This document shows positions 23,401-35,697 of a stretch of DNA of 64,000 bases, piece after piece (the stretch's first letter is position 1; the number at the start of each line of letters is the position of its first letter). The notes beneath the pieces were generated by a model. It worked only from the letters and a program-made list of their open reading frames with translations, ran no database searches and was not told the origin of the DNA. A program made the position numbers and the translations under genes. Location of the stretch: NCBI GenBank assembly GCA_028826165.1, contig JAPDFW010000033.1, positions 558,001-622,000 of the forward strand, given 5' to 3'. Source of the stretch: Anaeramoeba ignava (lineage: Eukaryota > Metamonada > Anaeramoebidae).

Positions 23401-26400
23401 ATGCAAGAAGAATTTACTCAAATTTTATTAAATGCTCAAAATATAAGTAAATTGTTAATCCTCTTTTTTTTTTAAATTTGTAAAAAAAAAAAAACAAAAA
23501 TTTTTATTTAATTTTTTTTATTTTAAAGATTTACAAATTAGACAAGAAGCTGAACAAAAAATTCAAAATGCAAGAGATTCTAATCCTGTTTTATTAACTG
23601 AAATGTTAGTTAAAGAACTTAATGATGAAGAAAAACCAATTAAATCTAGACATTTAGCTGGAATTGTTTTAAAAAATATGCTTATTTCTAAAAATAAAAG
23701 ACAAAGAGAAATACTTGCAAATGAATGGATTTCTTATGATGAAAATCATAGAACAAATATTAAAACACTTGTAAATATTTAAAATAATAAATACTTTAAA
23801 TATTTTAAATATAAATATTTTAAATAATAAATATTTTAAATATAAATATTTTAAATATAAATATTTTAATAAATATTTTAAATATAAATATTATTTTAAA
23901 TATAAATATTTTAAATATAAATATTTTAAATATAAATATTTTAAATATAAATATTTTAAATATAAATATTTTAAATATAAATATTTTAATAAATATTTTA
24001 AATATAAATATTATTTTAAATAATAAATATTTTAAATATAAATATTTTAAATAATACTTTTAATAAATATTTTAAATAATACTTTAATAAATATTTTAAA
24101 TATAAATATTTTTAATAAATATTTTAAATATAAATATTTTAATAAATATTTTAAATATAAATATTTTAATAAATATTTTAAATATAAATATTTTTAATAA
24201 ATATTTTTAAATAATAAATATTTTAAATATAAATATTTTAAATAATAAATATTTTAAATAATAAATATTTTCAATATAAATATTTTAAATAATAATTATT
24301 TTAAATATAAATATTTTTAAATAATAAATATTTTAAATAATAAATATTTTAAAATAATAAATATTTTAAATATAAATATTTTTAAATATAAATATTTTAA
24401 ATATAAATATTTTAAAATATAAATATTTTAAAATATAAATAATATTTTTAATAAATATTTTAAATAATAAATATTTTAAATATAAATATTTTAAATAATA
24501 CTTTAATAAATATTTTAAATAATACTTTTAATAAATATTTTAAATAATAAATATAAATATTTTCAATAATAAATATTCAAAATAATAAATATAAATATTT
24601 TAAATTTAAATATAAATATTTTAAATATAAATATTTTAAATAATACTTTAATAAATATTTTAAATAATACTTTAATAAATACTTTAATAAATATTAATAT
24701 TTTAAATATAAATATTTTAAATATTAATATTTTAAATAATAAATATTTTAAATAATAATATTCTAAATAATAAATATTTTAAATATAAATATTTTAATAA
24801 ATATTTTAAATATAAATATTATTTTAAATATTAATATTATTTTAGTTATATAAATCTTTTAATTCAGAATCACATATTATAAGAAATACAGCAGCAATGG
24901 TTCTTTCAGAAATTGCACTTATAGAAATACCTAAAAATTGTTGGGGAACTTCTGGAATAAGTGATATGCTAAATAATATTGAAAAAACAACAAATCCTGA
25001 TTTAAAAGAAACACTTCTTACTTTTCTTAGTTATATTTTTGAAGATATTCCTTTTGAAAATATTGAATCACAAATTTCTGATTCTTTAAGAATAATTTGT
25101 CAAGAATTAGAAAATCAAAATGAATCAATCAAAAAATCTGCAATTAAAGCATTTATTCATCTTATTAGTTTATCTGAAAAAAAACTTACAAATATTGATG
25201 ATATAAATTTTATTATTAATCTTATTCTTCAAGGAATTCAAGATCAAAATATTGAAATTGCTTCTTTATTTTATGAAAGTTTGATTAAATTTGCAACAGT
25301 TTTTTATCAATATTTATCAGATTCAATTCAAAAAATATTTAATGTAAAGAATTTCAATTTGATTTATTGTTGAAATTTTCAATTTGACATCTCAATTCAA
25401 ATTTTGAATTTTTTGGATTTAGATTTTAATATCTTCAATTACAAACCCAGATTCTCAATTATGTATAAAAGCAATTGAATTTTGGACTTCAATTTGTGAA
25501 AAAGAATTAGAAATTCAAACAAAGCTTTCAACAGTAAAAAAATCAATTACTCAAAAAAAAAAATAATGAATTATTAAAACAAAATCAAAATTTATAACAA
25601 TGAAAATTTCAACAAAAGAATTCAGAATCTAAATTAGTTTATCATAATTTCATTTCACAAGTTGCAAGTCATCTTATTCCATATTTATTTGAGAATCTTC
25701 AAAATGAATATGAATTAGATGAAAATGAATGGGATCCATCAAAAGCTTCAGTTGTTTGTATTTCTTCAATTACTTCTGTTATTGGTGATTCTGTTATTTC
25801 TATTGTTAGTTCTTTAATTGAAACTAATTTAACAAGCTCTAGTCAAAAACAACAAGAATCTGCAATTATTTGTTTTGGTTCTATTTTAGAAAATACTTCA
25901 ACTACAAAAATGAAGCCTGTTATTGAACAAGTAGAAATTAAAAATTAAAATTTATTAAAAATTAAAATTAAAATTAAAATTAAATATTCGTTTGCAAAAA
26001 GGGAATACCTATTTTTTTAGAACTTTTTAATAAATCAAATCAGCAAATTTCAAAATGGACAAGTTGGACAATTTCTAGAATTTGTCAATTTCATCCAGAA
26101 TCAATTATCAATCAAATAAATGCAATGATTGAAACATTTTTTAATGGATTAACAATGGGAGCAGAAATTGCAATTAATATATGTTGGTGTTTTCATTATC
26201 TTGCATTAGGATTAGGTGATCCTGAAAAAGAAACAGGAATTCTTTCAAATTATTTCCAAAATATTATTGAAAATTTATTTTTAGCTTCAGATCGAGATGA
26301 TTCTGATGAAACAAACCTTCGTGTTGTTTCTTATGAATCTATAATCATGAATGTTTTAAAAGCACCTCAAGATTGTTTGATTGTCATTTCAAAACTTGTT

Positions 26401-27726
26401 CCTTTAATGATTGAAAAATTAGATATTATAAACAAATTAGAAGTTTGCTAGAAAAAAAACCAAAATAATTGTTGAAATGATTATATTCATTTTAATTATT
26501 TTTATTATTTTAAAGGTTCTTTCTGATTCTGAAAGAATGAAACAATCCCAAATTCAAAGTAATATTTGTGGAATTCTTCAAAGTTCAACATTGAGACTTG
26601 GTGTTGAAATTTCAAATATTTCAAAACAATTATTGGAATCTCTTTTCAATGTTCTTGAAATTGAAGAATCTTTTGCACATCAAGAAGCAATAATGGCTAT
26701 TCATTCTATAATGAATCGTAAGTTTATTATTAAATTTAATTAAGAAAAAAAAAAAGTGGAACAAAAATTAACGGAAAAAAAAAAAAAAAGAAATTGGTGA
26801 ATTTTTTTCTCCAAATATCCCAAGATTTGTAGAATTTTTAATCAGAGGTTTAAAGAGTATTTATCAACAAAACTTATCTCAGATTTCTGTTGAAGTGATT
26901 GGAGAATTATTTAGAGATTTTCCTGATTATATTTCTTCACGTTCTGATGAAATTATTAATTTAATTTTGGAAATTTTGAATTTTCCCGAATTCGAAATTT
27001 CAACTAAAATTTGCTATTTTACTTGTTTAGCTGATATTTCAATTAGTATTCAAGTAAAATTTGAGCCATATTTAGATTTAGTAATGGAATTTGCAAAAAG
27101 AATTTGTGAATTAGATTTTAATCAAGTAAAATTTATTATTCTATTCAAAAAAAAAATATTTATTAATTTTGAATTAATTTAGAAGAATGTTGAAGAAATT
27201 GTTAATTTTTATTTACTTTCAAAAGCTGCATTTGAAGTTTTTACAGGAATTATTTATGGATTTTCAAGAGTAAACCAACAATCTAGAATTGAAAAATATA
27301 TAAAACAAATGGCAAGTTTAATTGAAAAAATATCAACAATTCCTTTTGAATTTCAAGATGTTGAAATTTTACAAAGTTCATGTGGATTAATAGGGTATTA
27401 TTATAAATTTAATTTAATTTAATTTAATTTAATTTAATTTAATTTAATTAATAATTTTAAAAATAATTTTTTGCTAATTCAAAAAAAATGGACTGAAAAG
27501 AAAAAAAAATATTTATTTTTTAATTTCTTATTTAATTTCTTATTTAATTTATTTTTTAATTTATTTTTTAATTTCTTATTTATTTAGGGATATAATTCAA
27601 TGTTTTGGAAATGATATGAAAACTGTTTTTAATCCTTTATTAATTAAAGAGTTAATTAAAATGAGTTTGAATACAAATGATCAAAATTTAATTGAAACTG
27701 CAAAATGGGTTTCTTCAATATTTTAA
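23401..27726 (+). CDS. KPNB1: Importin subunit beta-1 (karyopherin beta)
   Basis: Ten exons: 23401-23446, 23529-23770, 24846-25343, 25423-25533, 25619-25930, 26002-26442, 26516-26717, 26791-27125, 27183-27394 and 27588-27726. All phases close, giving 845 residues (human 876). Recognisable HEAT-repeat blocks in family order: RHLAGIVLKNML, IIRNTAAMVLSEIALIEIP, QLCIKAIEFWTSICEKE, ENEWDPSKASVVC, QESAIICFGSILE, AEIAINICWCFHYLA, FAHQEAIMAIHSIMN and CGLIGDIIQCFG. It imports cargo through the nuclear pore with importin alpha, released by RanGTP. The acidic DE-rich loop before the WDP motif is present in shortened form (YELDENEWDP). Intron 2 is 1,075 bp of repeat; the others are 60-85 bp except intron 9 (193 bp). 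Confidence 0.94.
23771..24845 (+). repeat. Intron 2 of importin beta: ATTTTAAATATAA array
   Basis: 1,075 bp beginning GTAAATATT and ending TATTTTAG. Almost all of it is TAAATATTTTAAATA repetition with small variants (AATAATA, AATACTTTAATAA). The array fills the intron from donor to acceptor. Confidence 0.92.
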
Positions 27727-27824
27727 AAAGAATTTTTATTTTGATTTGAAATTTCTTTGATTATCAAAAAGAATAAAAATTGAAAAGAAAGAAAGAAAAT
27801 AAAAATGATAATTTCATTTATTTT

Positions 27825-29806
27825 TTATTTTCTTTTTAACCAATCCCAAATAAATTTAATTTCTCCAGTATAAATAGCAGAAGGAGCTTCAATAAAATTA
27901 TTTCCAGAAATCAAAAAACAAGAAAGATTTGAAAGATTAAGAAGAGATTTAGGAAGAAATTCTAAATTACTTTTTTTTTTCCGATTTTAAAATTTTTTTT
28001 CCGATTTTAATTTTAATTTTAATTTTAATTTTAATTTTAATTTTAATTTAAATTTTAATTTTAATTTTAATTTAATTTACTTTGATCGAATATCTAAATA
28101 ATCTAATAAAGATAAAGATCCTAAAGAAGTTGGTAATTCTATAATTTGATTATTAGATAAATTTAAAAAAAGTAATTGTTTCAAATTTTCAATTTCTTTT
28201 GGAATTTGAACAAATCTATTATCAGAAAGATCAAGAGCTTGAAGATTTTTAAGAAAACAAATTTCATTTGGAAAAATTGACCAATTTGCAAAATTAATTT
28301 TCAAAACATTAAGACTGGTAAAGTTATTCAAAGAAGAAATTGATAAAGGAGGTTTTTCAAGATAGAATTGAGGCATTGATAAAAGAGATCTTGAAATTTC
28401 CAAAAAATTTAAATTTGGATTTCCTGAAATTTTTTCTGGAATAGTTTCAATTTCCGGCGAATGTAAAACTATTTTTTGAATTTTTGTGAAATCAGCCAAA
28501 AAATCAAGATTATCAGCTAAAAAACTACAATCATAAAGCATTAACTCTTCAAGTGAATTTTGGAATGTTTTTGTGATTTTTTCAAATTCTTGTGTTTTGA
28601 GTTTTCTTGTTCTTGATAAAGATAATCTTTTTAAATATCTTGCATTTTGTGTTAGATATGATAATGCTTTTGATGTTAGTGAGAATCCTTGATTGATTTT
28701 TAATTCTTCTGTTCTAAGTGAGTGTCTAATTGCTGATTTCACTTTTGAATCTGTTATTGCTTGTGAAGCTAAAGAAACCTCAATTTTTCTAATTTTTTAT
28801 TAAGGTTTTGAATTTTAAATTGATTTTTTGAATTGATTTTGATTTTGATTTTGATTTTTTTTAATTTTATTTTAATTTTAATTTCAATTTTAATTTCAAT
28901 TTGAATTTTGATTTTGAATTGATTTTGATTTTGATTTTGATTTTGAAATTGATTTTGATTTTGATTTTGATTTTGATTTTGAATTTTAAATTGATTTTGA
29001 TTTTGATTTTGATTTTGATTTTAATTTTGAATTTGATATTGATTTTGATTTTGATTTTAATATTGATTTTGATTTTGATTTTAATATTGAATTTGATTTT
29101 GATTTTGATTTTGATTTTGATTTTAAATTTGATATTGATTTTGGTATTGATATTGATATTGATATTGATTTTGATTTTGATTTTGATTTTGATTTTGATT
29201 TTGATTTTGATTTTAATTTTTATTTTGATTTAAATTTTGATTTTGGTTTTGATTTTAAATTGATTTTGATTTTTGATTTTGGTTTTGATTTTAATGAAAT
29301 TGAGAATTTGTTTAAATTTTTGAGAATTTTCTTTAAATTTTGATTTAGATTAAATTAATTTAGATTGTGATTTTATTTTAAAATTGATTAGATCTAATTG
29401 AGAACTTGATTCTAAAATATAAAAATTACTTCCATAATTGAAAATCATAAGCTAAAAAGAAAAAACGAGTGCAAGTTTTAGAACAAATATGAAGATAATC
29501 TTTTCTTAAATATTGAAAAATATAAAGAACTATTTCATCAGGAAGCAATCCAAAAACACTATCTAAATCACCTTCTCTAATATTTTCCATTATATATTTT
29601 CTTGTACTTTTCTCTTTGTTTTCAAGATTTTCAATCATTCGATCAGATATATTTTCATTTTTACGGAAATGAGCTAAATTTTTAAATTTTAAATTTTATT
29701 TTAATTTTATTTTTATTTTAATTTTAAATTTAATTTAATTTTTAATTTTATTTTTAATTTTGATTTTAATTTTGATTTGAAATCAAGATTTACATTGATT
29801 TCCCAT
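27825..29806 (-). CDS. F-box / leucine-rich-repeat protein
   Basis: Four exons: 29806-29794 (a 13-bp first exon), 29673-29430, 28788-28081 and 27969-27825, giving 369 residues with all phases consistent. The N terminus reads MGNQSHFRKNEN. An F-box lies at about residues 42-88 (FGLLPDEIVLYIFQYLRKD ... DFQLWKKIEVSL, joined across intron 2). Leucine-rich repeats fill about 110-355, such as LQALDLSDNRFVQIPKEIEN, LLFLNLSNNQIIELPTSLGS and LDIRSNNLEFLPKSLLNL (across intron 3). F-box/LRR proteins are substrate receptors of SCF ubiquitin ligases; the target cannot be inferred. The Gly2 start might allow N-myristoylation, but Ser sits at position 5 rather than the preferred 6. The gene converges with importin beta, 98 bp between stops. 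Confidence 0.85.
28789..29429 (-). repeat. Intron 2 of the F-box/LRR gene: GATTTT array
   Basis: 641 bp. The plus strand is mostly ATTTTG hexamers (about 28830-29290), ending in less regular TTGAGAA sequence near the donor. It lies between the F-box exon and the LRR exon. Confidence 0.85.
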
Positions 29807-30071
29807 TTTCAAAACAATCAAAAAATTCAAAAAAAAAATGAAAAAAATGGAAATGTTTTTTTTTGGTTTTGAAGGTTTTTTTTTCTTTCTTTTTGGAATT
29901 AAAATTAAAAATAGAAATAGAATTAAAATTAAAAATCAAATTAAAATTAGAATTAGAATTAAAATTAAAATTAAAATTAAAATTAAAATTAAAATTAAAA
30001 TTAAAAATAGAATTAAAATTAAAATTAAAATTAAAATTAAAATTAAAAGAAGATAAAAATTAAATCCTTAA
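29807..30071. other. Intergenic region with short AAATTA array
   Basis: 265 bp 5' of the F-box gene and 3' of the next minus-strand gene. From about 29900 to 30050 it is an AAATTA hexamer run. It gives short artefactual Lys-Ile or Lys-Leu frames on the plus strand. No gene is called. Confidence 0.7.
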
Positions 30072-31602
30072 TCATTTCTTTTTAACTACTTTTCTTGTTT
30101 TGCTTGGAGATAAAGTTGTGTATACATTCATAACCAACTTTTCAAGATAAGAAGGAGTACTAAAAAATTGAGCAGAAAAAGGAGCTTGAGGTTTTAAATT
30201 TGCAAATTTAAGTGGTTTTGAAGGTGTTTTGTTAATATTTGGTTCATCTGTTGTTTTTATTGATGGAACTAATGGATATAAAGATTGTTTTGGTAATTTT
30301 TGAGTTCGGTGATGTTTGATTTGTGGATTTAAATCAAAATCAACTTTGGATTCTTCTTGTTTTTTTCTTTTTTTTGTTTGTTTTTCATCATTTTCACTTT
30401 CATTTTCACTTTCATTTTCATTTTCATTTTCATTTTCATTTTCGTTTTCATTTTCATTTTCATTTTCATTTTCATTTTCATTTTCATTTTCATTTTCATT
30501 TTCATTTTCATTTTCATTTTCATTTTCATTTTCATTTTCATTTTCATTTTCATTTTCATTTTCATTTTCATTTTCATTTTCAATTTCGTTTTCATTTTCG
30601 CTTTCATTTTCGTTTTCATTTTCGTTTTCAATTTGAATTTCATTGTTTTCATTGTTTTCATTGTTTTCATTGTTTTCATTGTTTTCATTTTCAATTTGAA
30701 TTTCATTGTTTTCTTTTGTTCGAACAAAAAATCGTTTGATTTTACTAATACTTCCTTGGAGAAATGTAAAATATTTTTTTTCTGGAATAATTTGATTTTG
30801 ATTTTCATTTTGATTTTCATTTTCATTTTGATTTTCATTTTGATTTTCATTTTGATTTTCATTTTCATTTCATTTTCATTTTGATTTTGATCTTCATTTT
30901 GATCTTCATTTTGATCTTCATTTTGATTTTCATTTTGATTTTCATTTTGATTTTGTTCTTGATTTTCATTTTTTTTCATTTTCATTTTCATTTTGATTTT
31001 CATTTTGTTCTTCATTTTCATTTTCATTTTCATTTTCATTTTGTTCTTCATTTTCATTTTGATTTTGTTCTTGATTTTGTTCTTCATTTTCATTTAAACC
31101 CAAAATAAATTTATATTTTTCTTTTTGATTTTCTTTTGAAAATTTGCCTTAATTTTTAATTTTTAAATTTTTAAAAAAAAAAAAACGTTAAAAAAATTAA
31201 ATTAAATTAAAAAAAATTAAATTAAATTAAATTAAATTAAAAATTTAACGATCAATTAAAAAAATTAAAAGGAAAATTTGTTTGTTTTTTTTTTTGCTTT
31301 TTTTTTTACAAAATTCAATAGAAATATTTGGTATTTGACAACGAGTTGATAAAATTCGATTTGCATGAATTAAAGCAGAAAGAAAATTTGAGATTTCTTC
31401 TTGTACAGATTCTTCTTTTAAATGATTTTGAATTTCTTGTTGACTTTTATATTTAATTTTTTTATATTTTAATTTTCTTATATTTTAATTTTTTTATATT
31501 AAATTTTTTTTACTCATTTTTTTCTTGAGGAATAAATTTAATTTGAATTTCATCTCCAATATAATTAAAAGTTTGATAAAAATTTAACTTTGAAAAATCC
31601 AT
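30072..31602 (-). CDS. Unrecognised low-complexity protein, Glu-Asn-rich centre and basic C terminus
   Basis: Three exons: 31602-31514, 31443-31310 and 31147-30072, phases consistent, about 432 residues. The N-terminal 90 residues are of normal complexity (MDFSKLNFYQTFNYIGDEIQ ... SNFLSALIHANRILSTRCQ). A Glu/Asn/Gln tract follows, then a short ordered segment (KKYFTFLQGSISKIKRFFVR), a pure Glu-Asn dipeptide run coded by TTTTCA repeats (30400-30600), and a Pro/Lys-rich tail ending TLSPSKTRKVVKKK. Within exon 3 the Glu-Asn frame is lost at the eight-base T-run 30969-30976 (one extra base) and regained at 30868-30870 (one base missing). I do not recognise the family. The frame choice rests on phase agreement at both ends and on the ordered segments. 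Confidence 0.65.
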
Positions 31603-31773
31603 TTTATTATTATTATTATTAAAGAATTTAAAAAGGAAAAAATGAAAAAAAAAAAATTAAAAAAAATAAAAAAAAAAAAAGAGGAAAAAAAAAATTTAAA
31701 AAAAGGAGAAAAATTATTTTATTTTTTTTTTTTTTTTCATTTTTTTTTTCATTTTTTTTTTTGCTTTTATTTT
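31603..31773. promoter_or_regulatory. Divergent promoter region, unknown gene / GRASP
   Basis: 171 bp between divergent ATGs. Left to right the plus strand runs from short ATT repeats through an A/G-rich block to a T-rich block with TTTTTCATTTTTT. The purine-to-pyrimidine switch in the middle is the same layout as the other head-to-head pairs here. Confidence 0.4.
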
Positions 31774-34700
31774 ATGGGAAATCAACCTCATTCTGAAATT
31801 GATTCAATTCAAGATGGAAAAGTTGGGATTAATATTGTAAAAGTATTTCCAAATTCACCAGCAGAAAAAGCAGGATTAAATTTATTTTTTGATTATATTA
31901 TCTTTGCAAATGGAATAAGACTTGTAATTAAATCAAATAAAAACACGTTTTTTTTTAAATAAAAAAATATAAAATTAATTATAAAATTATTTATAAAATT
32001 ATTTATAAAATTATTTATAAAATTATTTATAAAATTATTTATAAAATTATTTATAAAATTATTTATAAAATTATTTATAAAATTATTTATAAAATTATTT
32101 ATAAAATTATTTATAAAATTATTTATAAAATTAAATATAAAATTTATAAAATTATTTATAAAATTATTTATAAATTTATTTTATAAAATTATTTATAAAT
32201 TTATTTATAAAATTATTTATAAATTTATTTATAAAATTATTTATAAATTTATTTATAAAATTATTTATAAATTTATTTATAAAATTATTTATAAATTTAT
32301 TTATAAAATTATTTATAAATTTATTTATAAAATTATTTATAAATTTATTTATAAAATTATTTATAAAAATTATTTATAAAATTATTTATAAAATTATTTA
32401 TAAATTTATTTATAAAATTATTTATAAAATTTATTTATAAAATTATTTATAAAATTAAATATAAAATTAAATATAAAATTAATTATAAAATTATTTATAA
32501 AATTATTTATATAAAATTATTTATAAAATTATTTATAAAATTATTTATAAAATTAAATATAAAATTATTTATAAAATTATTTATAAAATTATTTATAAAA
32601 TTATTTTATAAAATTATTTATAAAATTATTTATAAAAATTTAATTATTAAATTATTTATTAAATTATTTATAAAATTATTAATAAAATTATTAATAAAAT
32701 TATTAATAAAATTATTAATAAAATTAATTTATAAAATTATTTATAAAATTTTATAAAATTATTTATAAAATTATTTTATAAAATTATTTATAAAATTATT
32801 TATAAAATTAAATATAAAATTAATTATAAAATTAATTATAAAATTATTTATAAAATTATTTATAAAATTATTTATAAAATTATATATAAAATTATTTATA
32901 AAATTATTTATAAAATTATTTATAAAATTAATTATAAAATTAAATATAAAATTAAATATAAAATTAATTATAAAATTATTTATAAAATTATTAATAAAAT
33001 TATTTATAAAATTATTTATAAAATTAATTATAAAATTATTTATAAAATTAATTATAAAATTATTTATAAAATTATTTATAGAATTAAATATAAAATTAAA
33101 TATAAAATTATTTATAAAATTATTTATTAAATTAATTATAAAATTATAAAATTTTTGTAGAATAAAGATGATTCAACTTTTATGGAAATTATTAAAGAAC
33201 ATGAAAACAAAGAATTGAATTTAACTATTTATAATATCAAAACAAAAAAGCTTCGAGGTAAAAAAAATATTTTTCTTTTGAATTTTGAATTTTAAATTAA
33301 AGAAGGGAATTTTGATTAATTGATTTAGATATTATTGTTATTCCAAAAAAGGGATGGGGTGGAGACAGTTTATTAGGTAATAATTTAATTATTTTATTTT
33401 TAAATTTTTATTTTTATTTAATTTGATTTATTTTTTTGTTTCTTTAGGAATTACAATTCGTTTTGCTTCTTTTGAAAATTCTGGTCAAATTGTTTATAGA
33501 GTGCTTGTATGCCATTTATATTTATTACCTTTAATACTCTTTATTTTATATAAGAAATTAAAATTAAAATTAAAATTAAAATTAAAATTAAAATTAAAAT
33601 TAAAATTAAAATTAAAAATTAATTAAAATTAATATTAAAATTAAAATTAATAAAATTAAAATTAATATTAATATTAATATTAAAATTAAAATTAAAATTA
33701 AATATTAAATTAAAATTAAAATCAAAATTAAAATTAAAATCAAAATTAAAATTAAAATCAAAATTAAAATTAAAATTAAAATTAAAATTAAAATTAAAAT
33801 TAAAATTTAAAATTAAAATTAAAATCAAAAATCAAAATTAAAATTAAAATTAAAATCAAAAATCAAAATTAAAAATAAAATTAAAATTAAAATTAAAATT
33901 AAAATTAAAATTAAAATTAAAAATTAAAAATTAAAATTAAAAAAAATTAAAATTATAAAATTAAAATTTAAAATTAAAATCAAAAATAAAAAAAATTAAA
34001 ATTTAATTAAAAATTAAAATTAAAAAAAATTAAAATTAAAATTAAAAATTAAAAATTAATACTATAATTAAAATTAAAATTAAAAATTAAAATTAAAAAT
34101 TAAAATTAGACATTAAAATTAAAATTAAAATCAAAATTAAAATTAAAATTAAAATCAAAATTAAAATTAAAATTAATATTCAAATTTAATTAAAAATAAA
34201 AATTAAAATTAATAATCAAAATTAATAATCAAAATTAAAATTAAAATCAAAATTAAAATTAAAATTCAAAATTAAAATTAAGAATGTTGCAAAAGATTCA
34301 CCAGCAGAAAAAGTTGGATTACAACCTGAAACTGATTTTATTGTTGGATCTTCTAATTTTATATTTGAAAAAGAAAAAGATCTTGATCAAGTTATTTCTT
34401 TTAATCTTGAAAAACCAATTCCATTATTCATTTATAATGAAATTACAGATGAAGTTCGAGAAATTGAAATAATTCCATCTCATAAATGGGGTGGAGAAGG
34501 AAGGTATTAAAATTGAACTTAAAATTAAAAATAATTAAAATTAAAATTAAAATTAAAATTAAAATTAAAATTAAAATTAAAATTAAAATTAAAATTAAAA
34601 TTAAAATTAAAATTAAAATTAAAATTAAAATTAAAATTTAAAATTAAAATTAAAATTTAAAATTAAAATTAAAATTAAAATTAAAATTAAAATTAAAATT

Positions 34701-35507
34701 AAAATTAAAATTAAAATTAAAATTAAAATTAAAATTAAAATTAAAATTAAAATTAAAATTAAAATTTAAATTAAATTAAAATTAAAATTAAAATTAAAAT
34801 TGAAATTAAAATTAAAATTAAAATTAAAATTAAAATTAAGTCTTGGTTGTGAAATTGGATTTGGAGCTATTCATAAAATTAAACCAAAAAATGTTCCTCC
34901 AACAAAAGAAAACAAAGAAAATAAAGAAAATAAAGAAAATAAAGAAAACAAAGAAAATAAAGAAAATAAAGAAAATAAAGATAAAATTGAAGATAAAATC
35001 GAAAATAAAGATAAAATTGAAGATAAAATCGAAAATAAAGAAAATAAAGATAAAATTGAAGATAAAATTGAAGATAAAATTGAAAATAAAATCGAAGAAA
35101 AAATTGAAGATAAAATTGAAAATAAAATCGAAAATAAAAATGAAGATAAAAATGAAGATAAAATCGAAAATAAAATCGAAAATAAAATTGAAGATAAAAA
35201 TGAAAATAAAATTGAAGAAAAAATTGAAAATAAAATCGAAAATAAAATTGAAGATAAAATTGAAAATAAAATCGAAAATAAAATCGAAAATAAAATTGAA
35301 AATAAAATTGAAGATAAAATTGAAAATAAAATCGAAAATAAAATTGAAAATAACCAAAAAGAATTTAAGAAATTCTCAAAACAAGAAAACAAAGAAATAA
35401 TTCCACAAACTTCAAACGAAAAACCTATTCAAACAAATCAAAATGAAGAAGATCCTTTAGTTAAAGCAAAACGTTTATTTGAAGCAAGAAGAAAAAAAAA
35501 TAATTAG
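31774..35507 (+). CDS. GRASP55/65-type Golgi reassembly stacking protein
   Basis: Six exons: 31774-31923, 33161-33257, 33329-33376, 33448-33506, 34283-34503 and 34841-35507, giving 413 residues with consistent phases. The N terminus is MGNQPHSE, a good N-myristoylation site as in animal GRASPs. Two tandem PDZ-like GRASP domains follow (about 10-105 and 108-200): VKVFPNSPAEKAGLNLFFDYIIFANGIRL, GWGGDSLLGITIRFASF, NVAKDSPAEKVGLQPETDFIVGS and HKWGGEGSLGCEIGFGAIHKI. The C-terminal regulatory region is replaced by about 150 residues of ENKENK and DKIEDKIENKIE repeats, then a short conserved-looking tail EEDPLVKAKRLFEARRKK. GRASPs tether Golgi membranes and serve unconventional secretion. The role is inferred from family. 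Confidence 0.94.
31924..33160 (+). repeat. Intron 1 of GRASP: ATTTATAAAATT array
   Basis: 1,237 bp from GTAATTAAA to TTTTTGTAG. After about 50 bp it is a continuous ATTATTTATAAA array with ATTAATTATAAA and ATTAAATATAAA variants. It is a different motif from the other introns of the same gene. Confidence 0.92.
33507..34840 (+). repeat. Introns 4 and 5 of GRASP: AAATTA hexamer arrays flanking exon 5
   Basis: Intron 4 (33507-34282, 776 bp) and intron 5 (34504-34840, 337 bp) both consist of AAATTA hexamers with some AAATCA; the coding exon 34283-34503 lies between them. The two introns share one motif, unlike intron 1. Confidence 0.88.
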
Positions 35508-35697
35508 AAAAATTTCACTTTTTTTTTTTATTCTTTTGATCAATTCAAAAACAAATTTTTTTCTTTTTTCTTTTTCTTTTTCTTTTTCTTTTTAAAAGTG
35601 GATTCTTTTAAGCAAATAAATTTTCAAGAAATTAAAATAATATTTTTTGAATTGTTTGTTTGTTTGTTTGTTTGTTTGTTTGTTTGTTTTTCAATTT
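35508..35697. other. Intergenic region between convergent genes, with TTTG microsatellite
   Basis: 190 bp between the GRASP stop and the RGS-gene stop. It contains CTTTTT runs and a TTTG tetramer array at about 35653-35690. No gene is seen. Confidence 0.7.

Noticed and set aside
25534-25618. In-frame stops in importin beta near 25560-25600
   Set aside because: Explained by an 85-bp intron with donor GTAAAA and acceptor CAAAAG in matching phase.
30316-30884. Plus-strand Phe-Ser, Phe-His and Phe-Ile frames
   Set aside because: They are antisense translations of the Glu-Asn repeat of the minus-strand gene, whose phase agrees with ordered sequence at both ends.
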